The notes under the pieces: model-generated
Database searches by the model: none
What the model was told of the DNA's origin: nothing
The model's input: only the letters and a program-made list of their open reading frames with translations
From: Solirubrobacterales bacterium
GTDB lineage: Bacteria; Actinomycetota; Thermoleophilia; Solirubrobacterales; Solirubrobacteraceae
Length of the DNA: 37,971 nucleotides
Direction: 5' to 3'
Assembly: GCA_019239375.1 (NCBI GenBank)
Contig: JAFAZZ010000009.1
Span: forward strand, 1-37,971
In this document: positions 21,948-30,789 of the stretch, one piece after another
How the letters are laid out: each line of letters begins with the position of its first letter
Position numbering within the stretch: position 1 is the stretch's first letter
Program-made: the position numbers and the translations under genes

Positions 21948-22841
21948 TCATACCAGGACGCGGCGCCGGAAGTTCCGCAGCCCCAGCCAGAGGAACGCCG
22001 CGCAGAAGGCGAGCAGGACGGGGTAGACGATGTACAGGTGTAGGTGCGAGAACGACGTCAAGCCGGCGCGCATCCCCTCGGTCACGTAGATGAGCGGGTT
22101 GATCAGCACCAGGATCTGGAGCCAGTGGATGCCCGCGACCTGCACCGGAGCGAGCTTTGTCCACTGGTAATAGGTGCCGCCGAGGAAGGTGAGCGGCAGC
22201 ACCACGAAGCCCCACATCAGCCCGATGTTGCGCGGCTCGAAACTGGTGCCGAGCACGAGCCCCAACGAGGTCATGGCCAGACAGGCGAGCGGAATCAGAG
22301 TGAGGACGACCAGCCAGTGAACGTGGAGATGGGCGCTCACGCCGGCGGCGTGGATGACGGCGGCGATAGGGAACACGATCAACGCAGCGAGGATGCCCTG
22401 GACCGAGCCCGAGAACACCTTGGCCATCGCCACGAGCCAGATCGGGCAGGGCGCCTGGACCCGGTCCTCGATCTCCCGGGTGTAGCCGAACTCGGTCGAC
22501 ATGGGCAGCGCCACCGCCTGGATCCCCTGGAACATGATCGAGATCCCGACCACGCCCGCCACTAACACTGTCGCGAACGCGGACTCCGCGACGCGACCGT
22601 GTCCGGCGCCGACGCCCTGTCCGATCGTCGGGAACACGTAGAGGAACACGAACACGAGCAAGAACGGCTGGATCAACGTGCGCACGATGAATTCGGCGAT
22701 GTGCTTGCGGAGCACGGTCAGGTCGCGCAGGATGAGGGCCGCCAGCGCAAAGCGGCTGGCCGCGAAGGTCGAGCGGGTCGGAGTCCGCGAGATACCTGCC
22801 GGGGTCCCGGCGGGCTCGCTGCGAGCGCGCATGACCGTCAC
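21948..22841 (-). CDS. ABC-2 type transporter permease
   Basis: Six-TM ABC-2 permease; FEPRNIGLMWGFVVLPLTFLGGTYYQW; start overlaps ATPase stop. Confidence 0.9.
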   Translation of the reverse strand: MTVMRARSEPAGTPAGISRTPTRSTFAASRFALAALILRDLTVLRKHIAEFIVRTLIQPFLLVFVFLYVFPTIGQGVGAGHGRVAESAFATVLVAGVVGISIMFQGIQAVALPMSTEFGYTREIEDRVQAPCPIWLVAMAKVFSGSVQGILAALIVFPIAAVIHAAGVSAHLHVHWLVVLTLIPLACLAMTSLGLVLGTSFEPRNIGLMWGFVVLPLTFLGGTYYQWTKLAPVQVAGIHWLQILVLINPLIYVTEGMRAGLTSFSHLHLYIVYPVLLAFCAAFLWLGLRNFRRRVLV

Positions 22842-23833
22842 TCGCGCAGGTCCTTGCCGGTCAGCGTGATGAACACCGTCTCCAGCGTCGGTTCGGCCAC
22901 GGCCAGGTCGACCAGCTCGAATCCGCCCCGCTCGGCGGCGGACACGACGCGTGGGATGATCCGCTCGGCCCCCTTGACGTGAAGCTCGACGCCGTCGCCG
23001 CTCACGCGGGCACGCGTCACCCCCTCGATGTCGCGCTCGAGGGCAGCGGCTAGCGCTCCGGCGTCCGCGGCCGTCTTCACGGTCACGATCGTGTCGGCGC
23101 CGACCGACTGCTTGAGCGCGGCTGGCGTGTCGAGCGCGAGGATCTGGCCGTGGTCCATGACGGCCACCCGCCTACACAGGCGATCGGCCTCCTCCATGTA
23201 GTGGGTGAGCAGCATGATCGTCTGGCCGGCGGCATTCAGCTCGCCGAGGATCTCCCACAGGGCCAGGCGGCTCTGCGGGTCCAGGCCGGCCGTGGGCTCG
23301 TCGAGGAACAGGACCGCCGGACGGTGGAAAATGGCTCGCGCCACCATCAGCCGCTGCGCCATCCCGCCGGACAGCGCGAACACGGATGCCTGCGCCCAGC
23401 GGCTGAGATGAAACTGCTCGAGCAGCCGATCAGAGATCTCGCGGGACTCGGTCGCCGGGATCCCGAACAGCCGCCCGTGGAAGTACAGGTTCTCCCACAC
23501 GGTGAGCTGGCGGTCCAGCGTGTTCTGCTGCGAGACGATCCCGATCAGTTGTTTGGCCAGCGCAGGGTGGCCGACCACGTCGACAGTCCCGACGCGGGCG
23601 CTCCCGGCGGTCGGGATCACGCGCGTGGTGAGCATGCCCGCCGTCGTCGTCTTGCCGGCGCCGTTGGGACCGAGCAGACCGAAGATCTCGCCTGGCCGGA
23701 TGCTCAGGTCGAGGCGGTCGACCGCCTTGAAGTCGGTGCCGGGGTAGATCTTGGTCAGACCCTCGGTGCGGATGATCGCCTCGCCCGGGTGACCGTTCTC
23801 GGCCGCGATCGCCATGGAAGAATCATCCAGCAT
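22838..23833 (-). CDS. ABC transporter ATP-binding protein, daunorubicin-resistance (DrrA)-like
   Basis: LLGPNGAGKTTTAGMLTT (Walker A), LSGGMAQRLMVARAIFHRPAVLFLDEPTAGLDPQSR; start ATG 23833 or 23815. Confidence 0.93.
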   Translation of the reverse strand: MLDDSSMAIAAENGHPGEAIIRTEGLTKIYPGTDFKAVDRLDLSIRPGEIFGLLGPNGAGKTTTAGMLTTRVIPTAGSARVGTVDVVGHPALAKQLIGIVSQQNTLDRQLTVWENLYFHGRLFGIPATESREISDRLLEQFHLSRWAQASVFALSGGMAQRLMVARAIFHRPAVLFLDEPTAGLDPQSRLALWEILGELNAAGQTIMLLTHYMEEADRLCRRVAVMDHGQILALDTPAALKQSVGADTIVTVKTAADAGALAAALERDIEGVTRARVSGDGVELHVKGAERIIPRVVSAAERGGFELVDLAVAEPTLETVFITLTGKDLRE

Positions 23834-24629
23834 GAACCTGGGTCTGCGCGACCGAGCGTGCGTGCTGACGGGCGCCTCGGGCGGCATCGGCCGGGCCACC
23901 GCACTGGCGCTGGCCGCGGAGGGAGCATCCGTGGTGCTGGTGGGGCGGCGCGAGGAGCGGCTCGCCGCGCTGGCCCGAGAATGCCGCGAGGCCGGGGGGC
24001 GGGGGGCGCCCCTCGAGCTGGATCTCACGGCGCTCGGTGCCGGCGAACGGGTCGTCGACGCATGCCGAGAGTGGTTCGGCCGGATCGACGTACTGGTCAA
24101 CGGCGCCGGCACCAGCTCGGTGCGGACGCTGGAGCAGCTGACCGACGAGGAGTGGCAGGGTCAATGGGACCTGCACGTCATGGCCCCGATGCGGTTGATG
24201 CGGGCGGCCGCGCCCCGGATGGCCGAGCGGGGCTGGGGGCGGATCGTCAACGTATGCTCCTCGTCGGGCAAGCGGCCGTCGAGCACGAACATGGCCTATT
24301 CGGTGACGAAGGCGGCGGAGCTGTCGCTGTCGCGCGCGTTTGCCGAGCTGTACGCGGAGCGGGGTGTGCTCGTGAACGCGGTGGCGCCCGGTCCGGTGGC
24401 GGGCGAGCTGTGGCTGGCGCCGGGCGGGCTGGCCGAGCAGCAGGCGCGCTCCCGGGGCGCGACGCGGGACGAGGTACTGGAATCTGTCGCCTCGCGGACG
24501 CCACTGGGCCGGTTGGGGACCGACGAGGAGATCGCCGCGGTGATCGTTTTCCTGTGCTCGGCGCGCGCGTCGAACGTGGCCGGGGCCGCATGGTCGGTGG
24601 ACGGCGGCACCGTCCCGGTGATCATCTGA
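23832..24629 (+). CDS. SDR-family oxidoreductase (start ATG 23832 or 23814)
   Basis: CVLTGASGGIGRATALALAAEGA, VLVNGAGTSS, YSVTKAAELSLSRAFAELYAERGVLVNAVAPGPV. Confidence 0.93.
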   Translation: MNLGLRDRACVLTGASGGIGRATALALAAEGASVVLVGRREERLAALARECREAGGRGAPLELDLTALGAGERVVDACREWFGRIDVLVNGAGTSSVRTLEQLTDEEWQGQWDLHVMAPMRLMRAAAPRMAERGWGRIVNVCSSSGKRPSSTNMAYSVTKAAELSLSRAFAELYAERGVLVNAVAPGPVAGELWLAPGGLAEQQARSRGATRDEVLESVASRTPLGRLGTDEEIAAVIVFLCSARASNVAGAAWSVDGGTVPVII

Positions 24630-24654
24630 AGCCGTCTGCAAGACTGCCGGCGCG

Positions 24655-25101
24655 ATGGCGGTGAGCACCGAGGCGATCGGCAAGAGATATCCGCCGGTGA
24701 CCTACGCGGTCGGGCGCGAGAAGATCCGCGAGTACGCCGCGGCGGTGGGAGAGACCAACCCGCTTTACTTCGACGTCGAGGCCGCGGGGGCCGCCGGGTA
24801 TGCCGACGTGGTGGCGCCGCCGATGTTCGTGGTGGTCTACGCCGGCGGGGCCATCGCGCCGGCGCTGTTCGATCCCGACGTCGGGATCGATTTCGCCAAC
24901 ATGCTCCACGCCGGCCAGGAGTTCGCCTGGGGCCCCGTCGTGGTGGCCGGCGACGAGGTCACCACCACCACCGCCGTCAAGGACATCAGCGAGCGTTCAG
25001 GGCTGCGGTTCTACGAGTTCGAGACCGACTCGCACAACCAGCGGGGCGAGACGGTCTGTACCGGCCTGTGGCGGCAGATCGTGCGAGGGACGGAGTCGTG
25101 A
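24655..25101 (+). CDS. MaoC/FAS1-like dehydratase N-terminal-domain protein (HadA/HadC-like)
   Basis: IGKRYPPVTYAVGREKIREYAAAVGETNPLYFD, APPMFVVVYAGGA; paired with HadB-like gene. Confidence 0.8.
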   Translation: MAVSTEAIGKRYPPVTYAVGREKIREYAAAVGETNPLYFDVEAAGAAGYADVVAPPMFVVVYAGGAIAPALFDPDVGIDFANMLHAGQEFAWGPVVVAGDEVTTTTAVKDISERSGLRFYEFETDSHNQRGETVCTGLWRQIVRGTES

Positions 25102-25475
25102 AACCCGGCGATACGATCGAGCTGAGGGTGACGCCGGACCCGTACGTGACAGTGCGGTATGCCGGCGCTTCGGGGGACTTCAACCCGATCCACATCGACG
25201 AGGATTTCGCCCGAAGCGTGGGCCTTCCGGGGCGGATCCTGCACGGGCTGTGGACGATGGCCCTCCTGGCGCGCGCTCACACCGAGGCCGCCGGCGCCCC
25301 CGAGCGGTTAAAGCGGCTGTCCGTGCAGTTTCGGGGGATGGGCCGGATGGGGGAGGAGATCGTGGTCAGCGGCACCGTGCGCGAGGTGAACGACGGGGTG
25401 GCGATCGTCGAGTCGCAGGCCGAACAATCCGGGAGCCGGCTGATTCGCAACGGGGTCGCGGAGGTCGCGCTCTAG
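25098..25475 (+). CDS. MaoC-family dehydratase (HadB-like)
   Basis: YAGASGDFNPIHIDEDFARSVGLPGRILHGLWTMAL (hydratase 2 motif); GTGA overlap with upstream gene. Confidence 0.85.
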   Translation: MKPGDTIELRVTPDPYVTVRYAGASGDFNPIHIDEDFARSVGLPGRILHGLWTMALLARAHTEAAGAPERLKRLSVQFRGMGRMGEEIVVSGTVREVNDGVAIVESQAEQSGSRLIRNGVAEVAL

Positions 25476-25534
25476 GTCTTCCAGCGCACCGGGCCGCTCG
25501 GCCGGCGCATCGACCCGACCTACAATCAGGCTCA

Positions 25535-26545
25535 ATGCTGACGTCTCGTCAGGAGCTCGTGCTGCGTAAGGTCGTCGATGGGTACCTCGAGGGCGGGGCA
25601 CCCGTGGGCTCCAAGGCGCTGTCGGTCGACGTACGGTGGGGCCCGTCGACGATCCGCAACGAGCTGGCGAGCCTCGAGGAACTGGGCCTGCTCGCGCACC
25701 CGCACACATCCGCCGGCCGCGTACCCACCCAGGCCGGCTACCGCTACTTCGTCGATCGCCTGCTGCCCAGCGAGGACGGCGCCCCGCGGCTGTCCCTGTC
25801 GCTGGTCCGCCGCGAGCTCGACGAGGCGATGCGGGTTACGACGGAGACGCTCTCGCAGGTGACGAACCTGCTGGCGATCGTCACCGCGCCGCCGATCGAG
25901 ACCTCGACCATCCGTCACATCGAAGTCCTGCTCCTCCAGCCACAGGTGCTGATGGTGGTTGTCATCACCTCGACCGGCGGCGTCACCAAGCGGCTGTTCA
26001 CCTTCGACCGCCCGGTCGATCCGGGCCTCGCCGACTGGGCCGCAAGCTACCTGAACGAGCGTCTGGTCGGCCTCGGCCTAGGCGCCCGGATCCTCCAGAA
26101 GCGCCTGCACGATCCGTCGCTGGCGCGCTCGGAGTCCGACTTCCTCGACGCGCTCTCACCGGTGTTCACCGAGCTCGAGGACGGCGCCAACGACAGCCTG
26201 TACGTCGAGGGGACCTCGCGCCTGTTGCGCGGCGAGCGCCTGGGCGAGGTGTCGGAGCTGAACGCGCTGATGGACATGCTCGAGCGGCGCGTGACCCTGC
26301 TCGGCGTGCTGCAGGCGGCGCTTAACGAGCGCGACGTGCTAGTCCGGATCGGGGCCGAGAACGAGGCGCCCGGCCTGCGCTCGCTGGCCCTGGTCGCGGC
26401 CGGCTACGGCCTGCCGCAGCGGCGGCTGGGAACCGTGTCGGTGATCGGGCCGCTGCGCATGGACTACGGCCGCGCCATCCACGCCGTCCGTGATGCCGCC
26501 TCGCAGCTGTCGAGCTTCATCGCCGAGGTGTACGACGAGCGATGA
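25535..26545 (+). CDS. hrcA: heat-inducible transcriptional repressor
   Basis: LTSRQELVLRKVVDGYLEGGAPVGSKAL, GPSTIRNELASLEELGLLAHPHTSAGRVPTQAGYRYFVD. Confidence 0.96.
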   Translation: MLTSRQELVLRKVVDGYLEGGAPVGSKALSVDVRWGPSTIRNELASLEELGLLAHPHTSAGRVPTQAGYRYFVDRLLPSEDGAPRLSLSLVRRELDEAMRVTTETLSQVTNLLAIVTAPPIETSTIRHIEVLLLQPQVLMVVVITSTGGVTKRLFTFDRPVDPGLADWAASYLNERLVGLGLGARILQKRLHDPSLARSESDFLDALSPVFTELEDGANDSLYVEGTSRLLRGERLGEVSELNALMDMLERRVTLLGVLQAALNERDVLVRIGAENEAPGLRSLALVAAGYGLPQRRLGTVSVIGPLRMDYGRAIHAVRDAASQLSSFIAEVYDER

Positions 26546-27690
26546 GCTCAACGCGCGACTACTACGACGTCTTGGGGGTCCCGCGCGACGCGGACGACGC
26601 CACGATCAAGAAGGCCTTCCGGCGCCTGGCCCGCGAGCTTCACCCGGACGTCAACAGCCACGACCCCGACGCCGAGGAGAAGTTCAAGGAGGCGGCCGAG
26701 GCGTATGAGGTGCTGTCGGACGCCGAGCGCCGAGCGACCTACGATCGCTACGGACGTGAGGGCCTGCGCACCGGCGGCTACGCGCCGAACTTCGAGGCGT
26801 TCGGCTCGGTGTCGGACCTCTTCCAGGCGTTCTTCGGGGGCGGCGGCGCGTTCGGGGACCTGTTCGGGATGGGCGGTGCGGCCCGCGCCGGCGGTCGCGT
26901 GCAGGGCGGGGACGTCGCGGTCACCGCGGAGATCGACCTGGCCGAGGCGGCCGCCGGCACCACCGTCGAGGTCACCTATGAGGCGGTGGCGGTGTGTGAG
27001 CACTGCCACGGCAACGGGGCCGAGCCGGGCACGCCGATCGAGACTTGCCGGCGCTGCGAGGGCACCGGTCAGCTGCGTGCGGTCTCGCGCACCCCGTTCG
27101 GCCAGGTGATGCGCACGACCGTGTGCGACGTCTGCCAGGGTGACGGCCGCGTGGCGCAGGATCCGTGCAAGGTGTGTCGCGGCCGGGGACGTCGCGTGGA
27201 GCGGCCGAAGGTCAGGGTAGATGTGCCGGCGGGTATCGCCGACGGACAGCGCATCCGGATCGCCGGACGCGGCCACACCGGCGAGCGCGGCGGCCCGGCC
27301 GGCGACCTCTACGTGCTGATCCGCGTTCGCGAGGACCGGCGCTTTGTCCGCGACGGAGACGATCTGGTCACGGCGGTCGACGTGTCGGCGCCCTTGGCCG
27401 CCTTGGGCACCGTCGTCGAGGTTCCGACCGTGGACGGGCAGCTCGAGCTCGAGATCCCGGCGGGAACCCAGCCGCACGAGACCCTGATCGTGCGGGGCGC
27501 CGGCATGCCGGCGCTGCGGGGGCGGCGGACCGGCGACCTGCGCGTGGTGGTTAACGTGGTCGTCCCGCGCCACCTGAACCGCGAGCAGCGGGCGCTCTAC
27601 GAGGAGCTGGCCGATTCCATGAGCGCGCACAACCTCCGGACCGAGGAGGGTGTGTTCGGCAAGCTGCGGCGGGCCTTCGGCGGGCACTGA
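26542..27690 (+). CDS. dnaJ: molecular chaperone DnaJ
   Basis: DYYDVLGVPRDADDATIKKAFRRLARELHPDVN, CxxCxGxG zinc repeats; ATGA overlap with hrcA. Confidence 0.97.
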   Translation: MSSTRDYYDVLGVPRDADDATIKKAFRRLARELHPDVNSHDPDAEEKFKEAAEAYEVLSDAERRATYDRYGREGLRTGGYAPNFEAFGSVSDLFQAFFGGGGAFGDLFGMGGAARAGGRVQGGDVAVTAEIDLAEAAAGTTVEVTYEAVAVCEHCHGNGAEPGTPIETCRRCEGTGQLRAVSRTPFGQVMRTTVCDVCQGDGRVAQDPCKVCRGRGRRVERPKVRVDVPAGIADGQRIRIAGRGHTGERGGPAGDLYVLIRVREDRRFVRDGDDLVTAVDVSAPLAALGTVVEVPTVDGQLELEIPAGTQPHETLIVRGAGMPALRGRRTGDLRVVVNVVVPRHLNREQRALYEELADSMSAHNLRTEEGVFGKLRRAFGGH

Positions 27691-27697
27691 AGCCGCC

Positions 27698-28525
27698 ATG
27701 CTGCGTCTGGCGGTACGGGTCCGGCGGGACCAGGCCGAACTCGTGCTGGCCGAGCTCCTCGAGCTGTCACCGGCCGGCGTCGAGGAGGTCTCGCTGGACT
27801 GCGGACTCGTCGAGTATGCGGTGTACGGGGCGCCTGGCGAGCTCCCGACGCTGCCCGACCTGACTGCGGCCTCGGGCCCCGCGCTCGTCGAGGTGCGGAC
27901 ATCCGAGATCGCCGACGACTGGGATTCGCGCTGGCGGTCATTCCACAAAGCGCAGGTCATCGATGAGCGGTTGTCGGTTCGCCCGCCGTGGGAAGGCCCG
28001 CTGGGTACCGAGGTCGAGCTCGTGATCGATCCGGGACAGGCGTTCGGGACGGGCTCGCACGCCACCACGCGGCTGTGCCTGGAGCTGATGCTGTCCCTTC
28101 CTGCCGATGGACCGTTCGTCGACCTGGGGTGCGGTTCCGGTGTGCTGGCGATCGCCGCGGCGCGTCTCGGGTGGGCGCCGGTTGAGGCGCTCGACAACGA
28201 CTGTGCGGCGGTGGACGCGGCGGCGTTGAACGCGCGGGTAAATGGGGTGGGGGGATCGGTCGACGTGCGCCGGCACGATCTGCGTGTCGATCCGGTGGTC
28301 TCGGCTGAGACCGTCGTGGCCAACCTGCTGCGCCCGCTGCTGCTCGCCTGGGCGTCGCGGCTGGCCGGCGTGGCGGACCGTCCCGAGCGTGTGATCGCCG
28401 GCGGTCTCCTGGCCCACGAGGCGGACGAGGTCGCCGACGCGTTCTTCCATGTCGGCTTGACGGAGTCGGCGCGCAGGGCGTCCGGCGATTGGGCCGCTCT
28501 GCTCCTCGAGCGCGAGGGTGCATAA
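27698..28525 (+). CDS. prmA: ribosomal protein L11 methyltransferase
   Basis: IDPGQAFGTGSHATTRLCLELM, VDLGCGSGVLAIAAARLG, ANLLRPLLL. Confidence 0.92.
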   Translation: MLRLAVRVRRDQAELVLAELLELSPAGVEEVSLDCGLVEYAVYGAPGELPTLPDLTAASGPALVEVRTSEIADDWDSRWRSFHKAQVIDERLSVRPPWEGPLGTEVELVIDPGQAFGTGSHATTRLCLELMLSLPADGPFVDLGCGSGVLAIAAARLGWAPVEALDNDCAAVDAAALNARVNGVGGSVDVRRHDLRVDPVVSAETVVANLLRPLLLAWASRLAGVADRPERVIAGGLLAHEADEVADAFFHVGLTESARRASGDWAALLLEREGA

Positions 28526-28645
28526 CGCGCCACCGGTTGCTCGTTATGGGAGGGGTGGCGCGTCAGGCACACCTGAGGATCCTGACACGCCACCTCTGCC
28601 GTCTTCGATGAGGTTTGGCGCGTCATGCACACGCCGCCACCGTGG
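28526..28645. repeat. intergenic cluster of mutually complementary segments (candidate structured RNA)
   Basis: CGCGCCACC 28526-28534; GGTGGCGCGTCAGG 28554-28567; CCTGACACGCCACC 28581-28594; TTGGCGCGTCATGCACAC near 28615-28632. Confidence 0.6.
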
Positions 28646-28758
28646 ACAACCCACGCGCGCCAGATCTTGGACACCGGGCCGATGTCGCAAACCGCCGGCC
28701 GGCGCATCCTGTCCGGAACGTTGCGAGCCGGACGAACTTGCAAAGGAGGTGAGCCCAG

Positions 28759-28956
28759 TTGCCCAACCCGCTCGCGATCGGCGTGACGCTCGGTGGCCTA
28801 CTCCTCGATGTGATCGTGCCACGGCCAAAGCCTCGGGCTGGAATTGCGCGCGAGCCGCTTCTCCTCTCACCGCGCTCCGTCTCGAGGACACCGCAGCACG
28901 AGGCCGCGCACGAGGAGTACGACAATCCGCCGGCCGCGGGCGTGCGACTCAACTGA
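28759..28956 (+). CDS. small (65 aa) putative membrane-associated protein with strong SD
   Basis: AAAGGAGGT 28742-28750, 8-nt spacer, TTG start; MPNPLAIGVTLGGLLLDVIVPRPKPRAG... Confidence 0.5.
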   Translation: MPNPLAIGVTLGGLLLDVIVPRPKPRAGIAREPLLLSPRSVSRTPQHEAAHEEYDNPPAAGVRLN

Positions 28957-29001
28957 ATCGAGGCGTCCACGGTGGTCGCGCCGCGCTAACGTGCGGCCAC
29001 C

Positions 29002-30339
29002 GTGACGTCGTTTGCCGTCAAGTTCCTCGGCTGCAAAGTCTCGCAAGCTGACGCGATGATCGCGCGGCGGGCGCTGCTCGCCGCCGGACACACCGAGGCG
29101 GCCGAGGATTCGGCCGAGGTGCACGTGATCAACACTTGCTGCATCACGGGCGAAGCAGAGGCGAAGTCCCGCCAGGCGGTGCGGCGGTCGCTCAGGACGG
29201 CCGACCGGGTGCTGGTGGGCGGTTGCGCAGTCAACCTGAACGGGGCGCAGTTCCGGGAGATCGACGAACGGGTCAGCGCGTTCGTCGGAGTCGCGGAGGA
29301 CGTGGCCGGGGCGATGGCGGCCGGGCTGGGCGCGTGCGCCGATCTGGAGCACGACGCCCTGGTCCGCCGCTCGCCCGTTCCCGGGGCGAGCCGCGCGCCC
29401 GTTCCCGGGGCGAGCGAGCCGCGCGACCGGAGAGCGGCTGCGCAGGCCGATCGCACCCGGGGGTTCATCAAGATCCAGGACGGGTGCGACTGCCACTGCG
29501 CCTACTGCATCATCCCGACCGTCCGCGGAGCCGCACGGTCGCGCTCGTCCGGTGCCGTGCTGAACGAAGCGCGCCGCCGAGTCGAGCAGGGTCAACCCGA
29601 GATGGTGCTGACCGGCATCAGTGTCGGCGACTATCGCGACCCGGACCGCGGACTCGAACTGGGCGAGCTGATGATGGCGGTGGCCGGCGTGCCCGGCGTC
29701 GAGCGGGTGCGCTTGTCGAGTGTGGAGGTGATCCATGTCAAGGAATCGCTGCTCGAGGCGCTGGCCACCGAGCCGAAGGTCTGTTCCCACCTGCACGTGC
29801 CCATGCAGTCCGGCGATGACGCGGTCCTGAGCGCAATGGGGCGCCACTACAGCGCCGGCGAGTACCTCGAGACGATCGCTGCGCTGAAGCGAGCGGTGCC
29901 GCGGGTGAATGTGACCACGGACGTGATCGTGGGGTTCCCGGCCGAGGGCGAGGAGGCGTTCGGGCGCACCCTCGACGCGATCGACGCCGCCGGGATTACA
30001 AGGGTCCACACGTTCTCCTACTCGCCTCGTCCGGGCACGGTGGCAGAGACCCTCGGCGACCGTATCCCGCCCGAGGAGAAGAAGCGCCGCTCTCGCGAGG
30101 TCCGAGCGCGCTCGGAGGTCCGCTCGCGCCACCACCGCACGGGCAAGCTGGGCGGCTCGGAGCCGGTGTTGATCGACAAGGTCGCGGATGCCCAATGCTC
30201 CGGCTACACGGCTGATTACACCCGCTGCTACCTGCCGGCGGGCGCCGGTGCGCGGGGTGAGATGCGCGAGGTGGCGTGCCTCGAGCTCTACGCCGACGGC
30301 ATCCGCTGCGAATCACGGCATACGCCGGGGCTATCCTGA
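29002..30339 (+). CDS. mtaB: tRNA (N6-threonylcarbamoyladenosine-A37) methylthiotransferase, MiaB/MtaB family
   Basis: FAVKFLGCKVSQADA, VINTCCITGEAEAKSRQAVRR, KIQDGCDCHCAYCIIPTVRG (radical SAM CxxxCxxC). Confidence 0.92.
   Translation: MTSFAVKFLGCKVSQADAMIARRALLAAGHTEAAEDSAEVHVINTCCITGEAEAKSRQAVRRSLRTADRVLVGGCAVNLNGAQFREIDERVSAFVGVAEDVAGAMAAGLGACADLEHDALVRRSPVPGASRAPVPGASEPRDRRAAAQADRTRGFIKIQDGCDCHCAYCIIPTVRGAARSRSSGAVLNEARRRVEQGQPEMVLTGISVGDYRDPDRGLELGELMMAVAGVPGVERVRLSSVEVIHVKESLLEALATEPKVCSHLHVPMQSGDDAVLSAMGRHYSAGEYLETIAALKRAVPRVNVTTDVIVGFPAEGEEAFGRTLDAIDAAGITRVHTFSYSPRPGTVAETLGDRIPPEEKKRRSREVRARSEVRSRHHRTGKLGGSEPVLIDKVADAQCSGYTADYTRCYLPAGAGARGEMREVACLELYADGIRCESRHTPGLS
29373..29415. repeat. 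24-bp-period tandem repeat inside mtaB, each unit containing an inverted repeat
   Basis: gcccgttcccggggcgagc at 29373-29391 and 29397-29415; encodes SPVPGASR APVPGASE. Confidence 0.85.
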
Positions 30340-30343
30340 GGGC

Positions 30344-30775
30344 GTGAGCGTCATCGATCAGGTTCGCGGCGACATGACCCGTGCGATGAAGGCCGGCGAG
30401 AAGGATCGCGTCGGGGCGCTGCGCCTGGTGCTGTCCGAGCTCCAGATGGCCCAGAAGGACGGCGGTACCGACGAGCTGGCCGTCCTGCGGCGCGAGCGCA
30501 AGCGCCGCCTGGAGGCGGCCGAGCAGTTCCGCGGCGGTGGCCGGCCCGAGCTGGCCGAGCAGGAGGAGGCCGAGGCGCGCATCATCGAGAGCTACTTGCC
30601 CGCGCAGCTTGGTGACGCCGAGCTCGACGCGATCGTTCAGGCCGCGATCGTCGAGACGGGAGCCAGCGGCCCCAAGGACTTGGGTCAGGTGATGAAGGCC
30701 GTGATGGCCAAAGCCGGTGGCCGTGCGGACGGCAAGCGCGCCTCCGCGCGCGTGCGGGAGGCTCTAACCGCGTAG
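30344..30775 (+). CDS. GatB/YqeY domain protein
   Basis: VIDQVRGDMTRAMKAGEKDRVGALRLVLSELQ, EEAEARIIESYLPAQLGDAEL, LGQVMKAVMAKAGGRADGKR. Confidence 0.93.
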   Translation: MSVIDQVRGDMTRAMKAGEKDRVGALRLVLSELQMAQKDGGTDELAVLRRERKRRLEAAEQFRGGGRPELAEQEEAEARIIESYLPAQLGDAELDAIVQAAIVETGASGPKDLGQVMKAVMAKAGGRADGKRASARVREALTA

Positions 30776-30789
30776 ACGGGACATGGTGG

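Noticed and set aside
25476-25534. CIRCE element upstream of hrcA
   Set aside because: No TTAGCACTC-N9-GAGTGCTAA-like inverted repeat in the gap.
26548-28743. 731-aa minus-strand ORF opposite dnaJ/prmA
   Set aside because: Antisense shadow frame; composition is R/A/P/S-rich without domain motifs.
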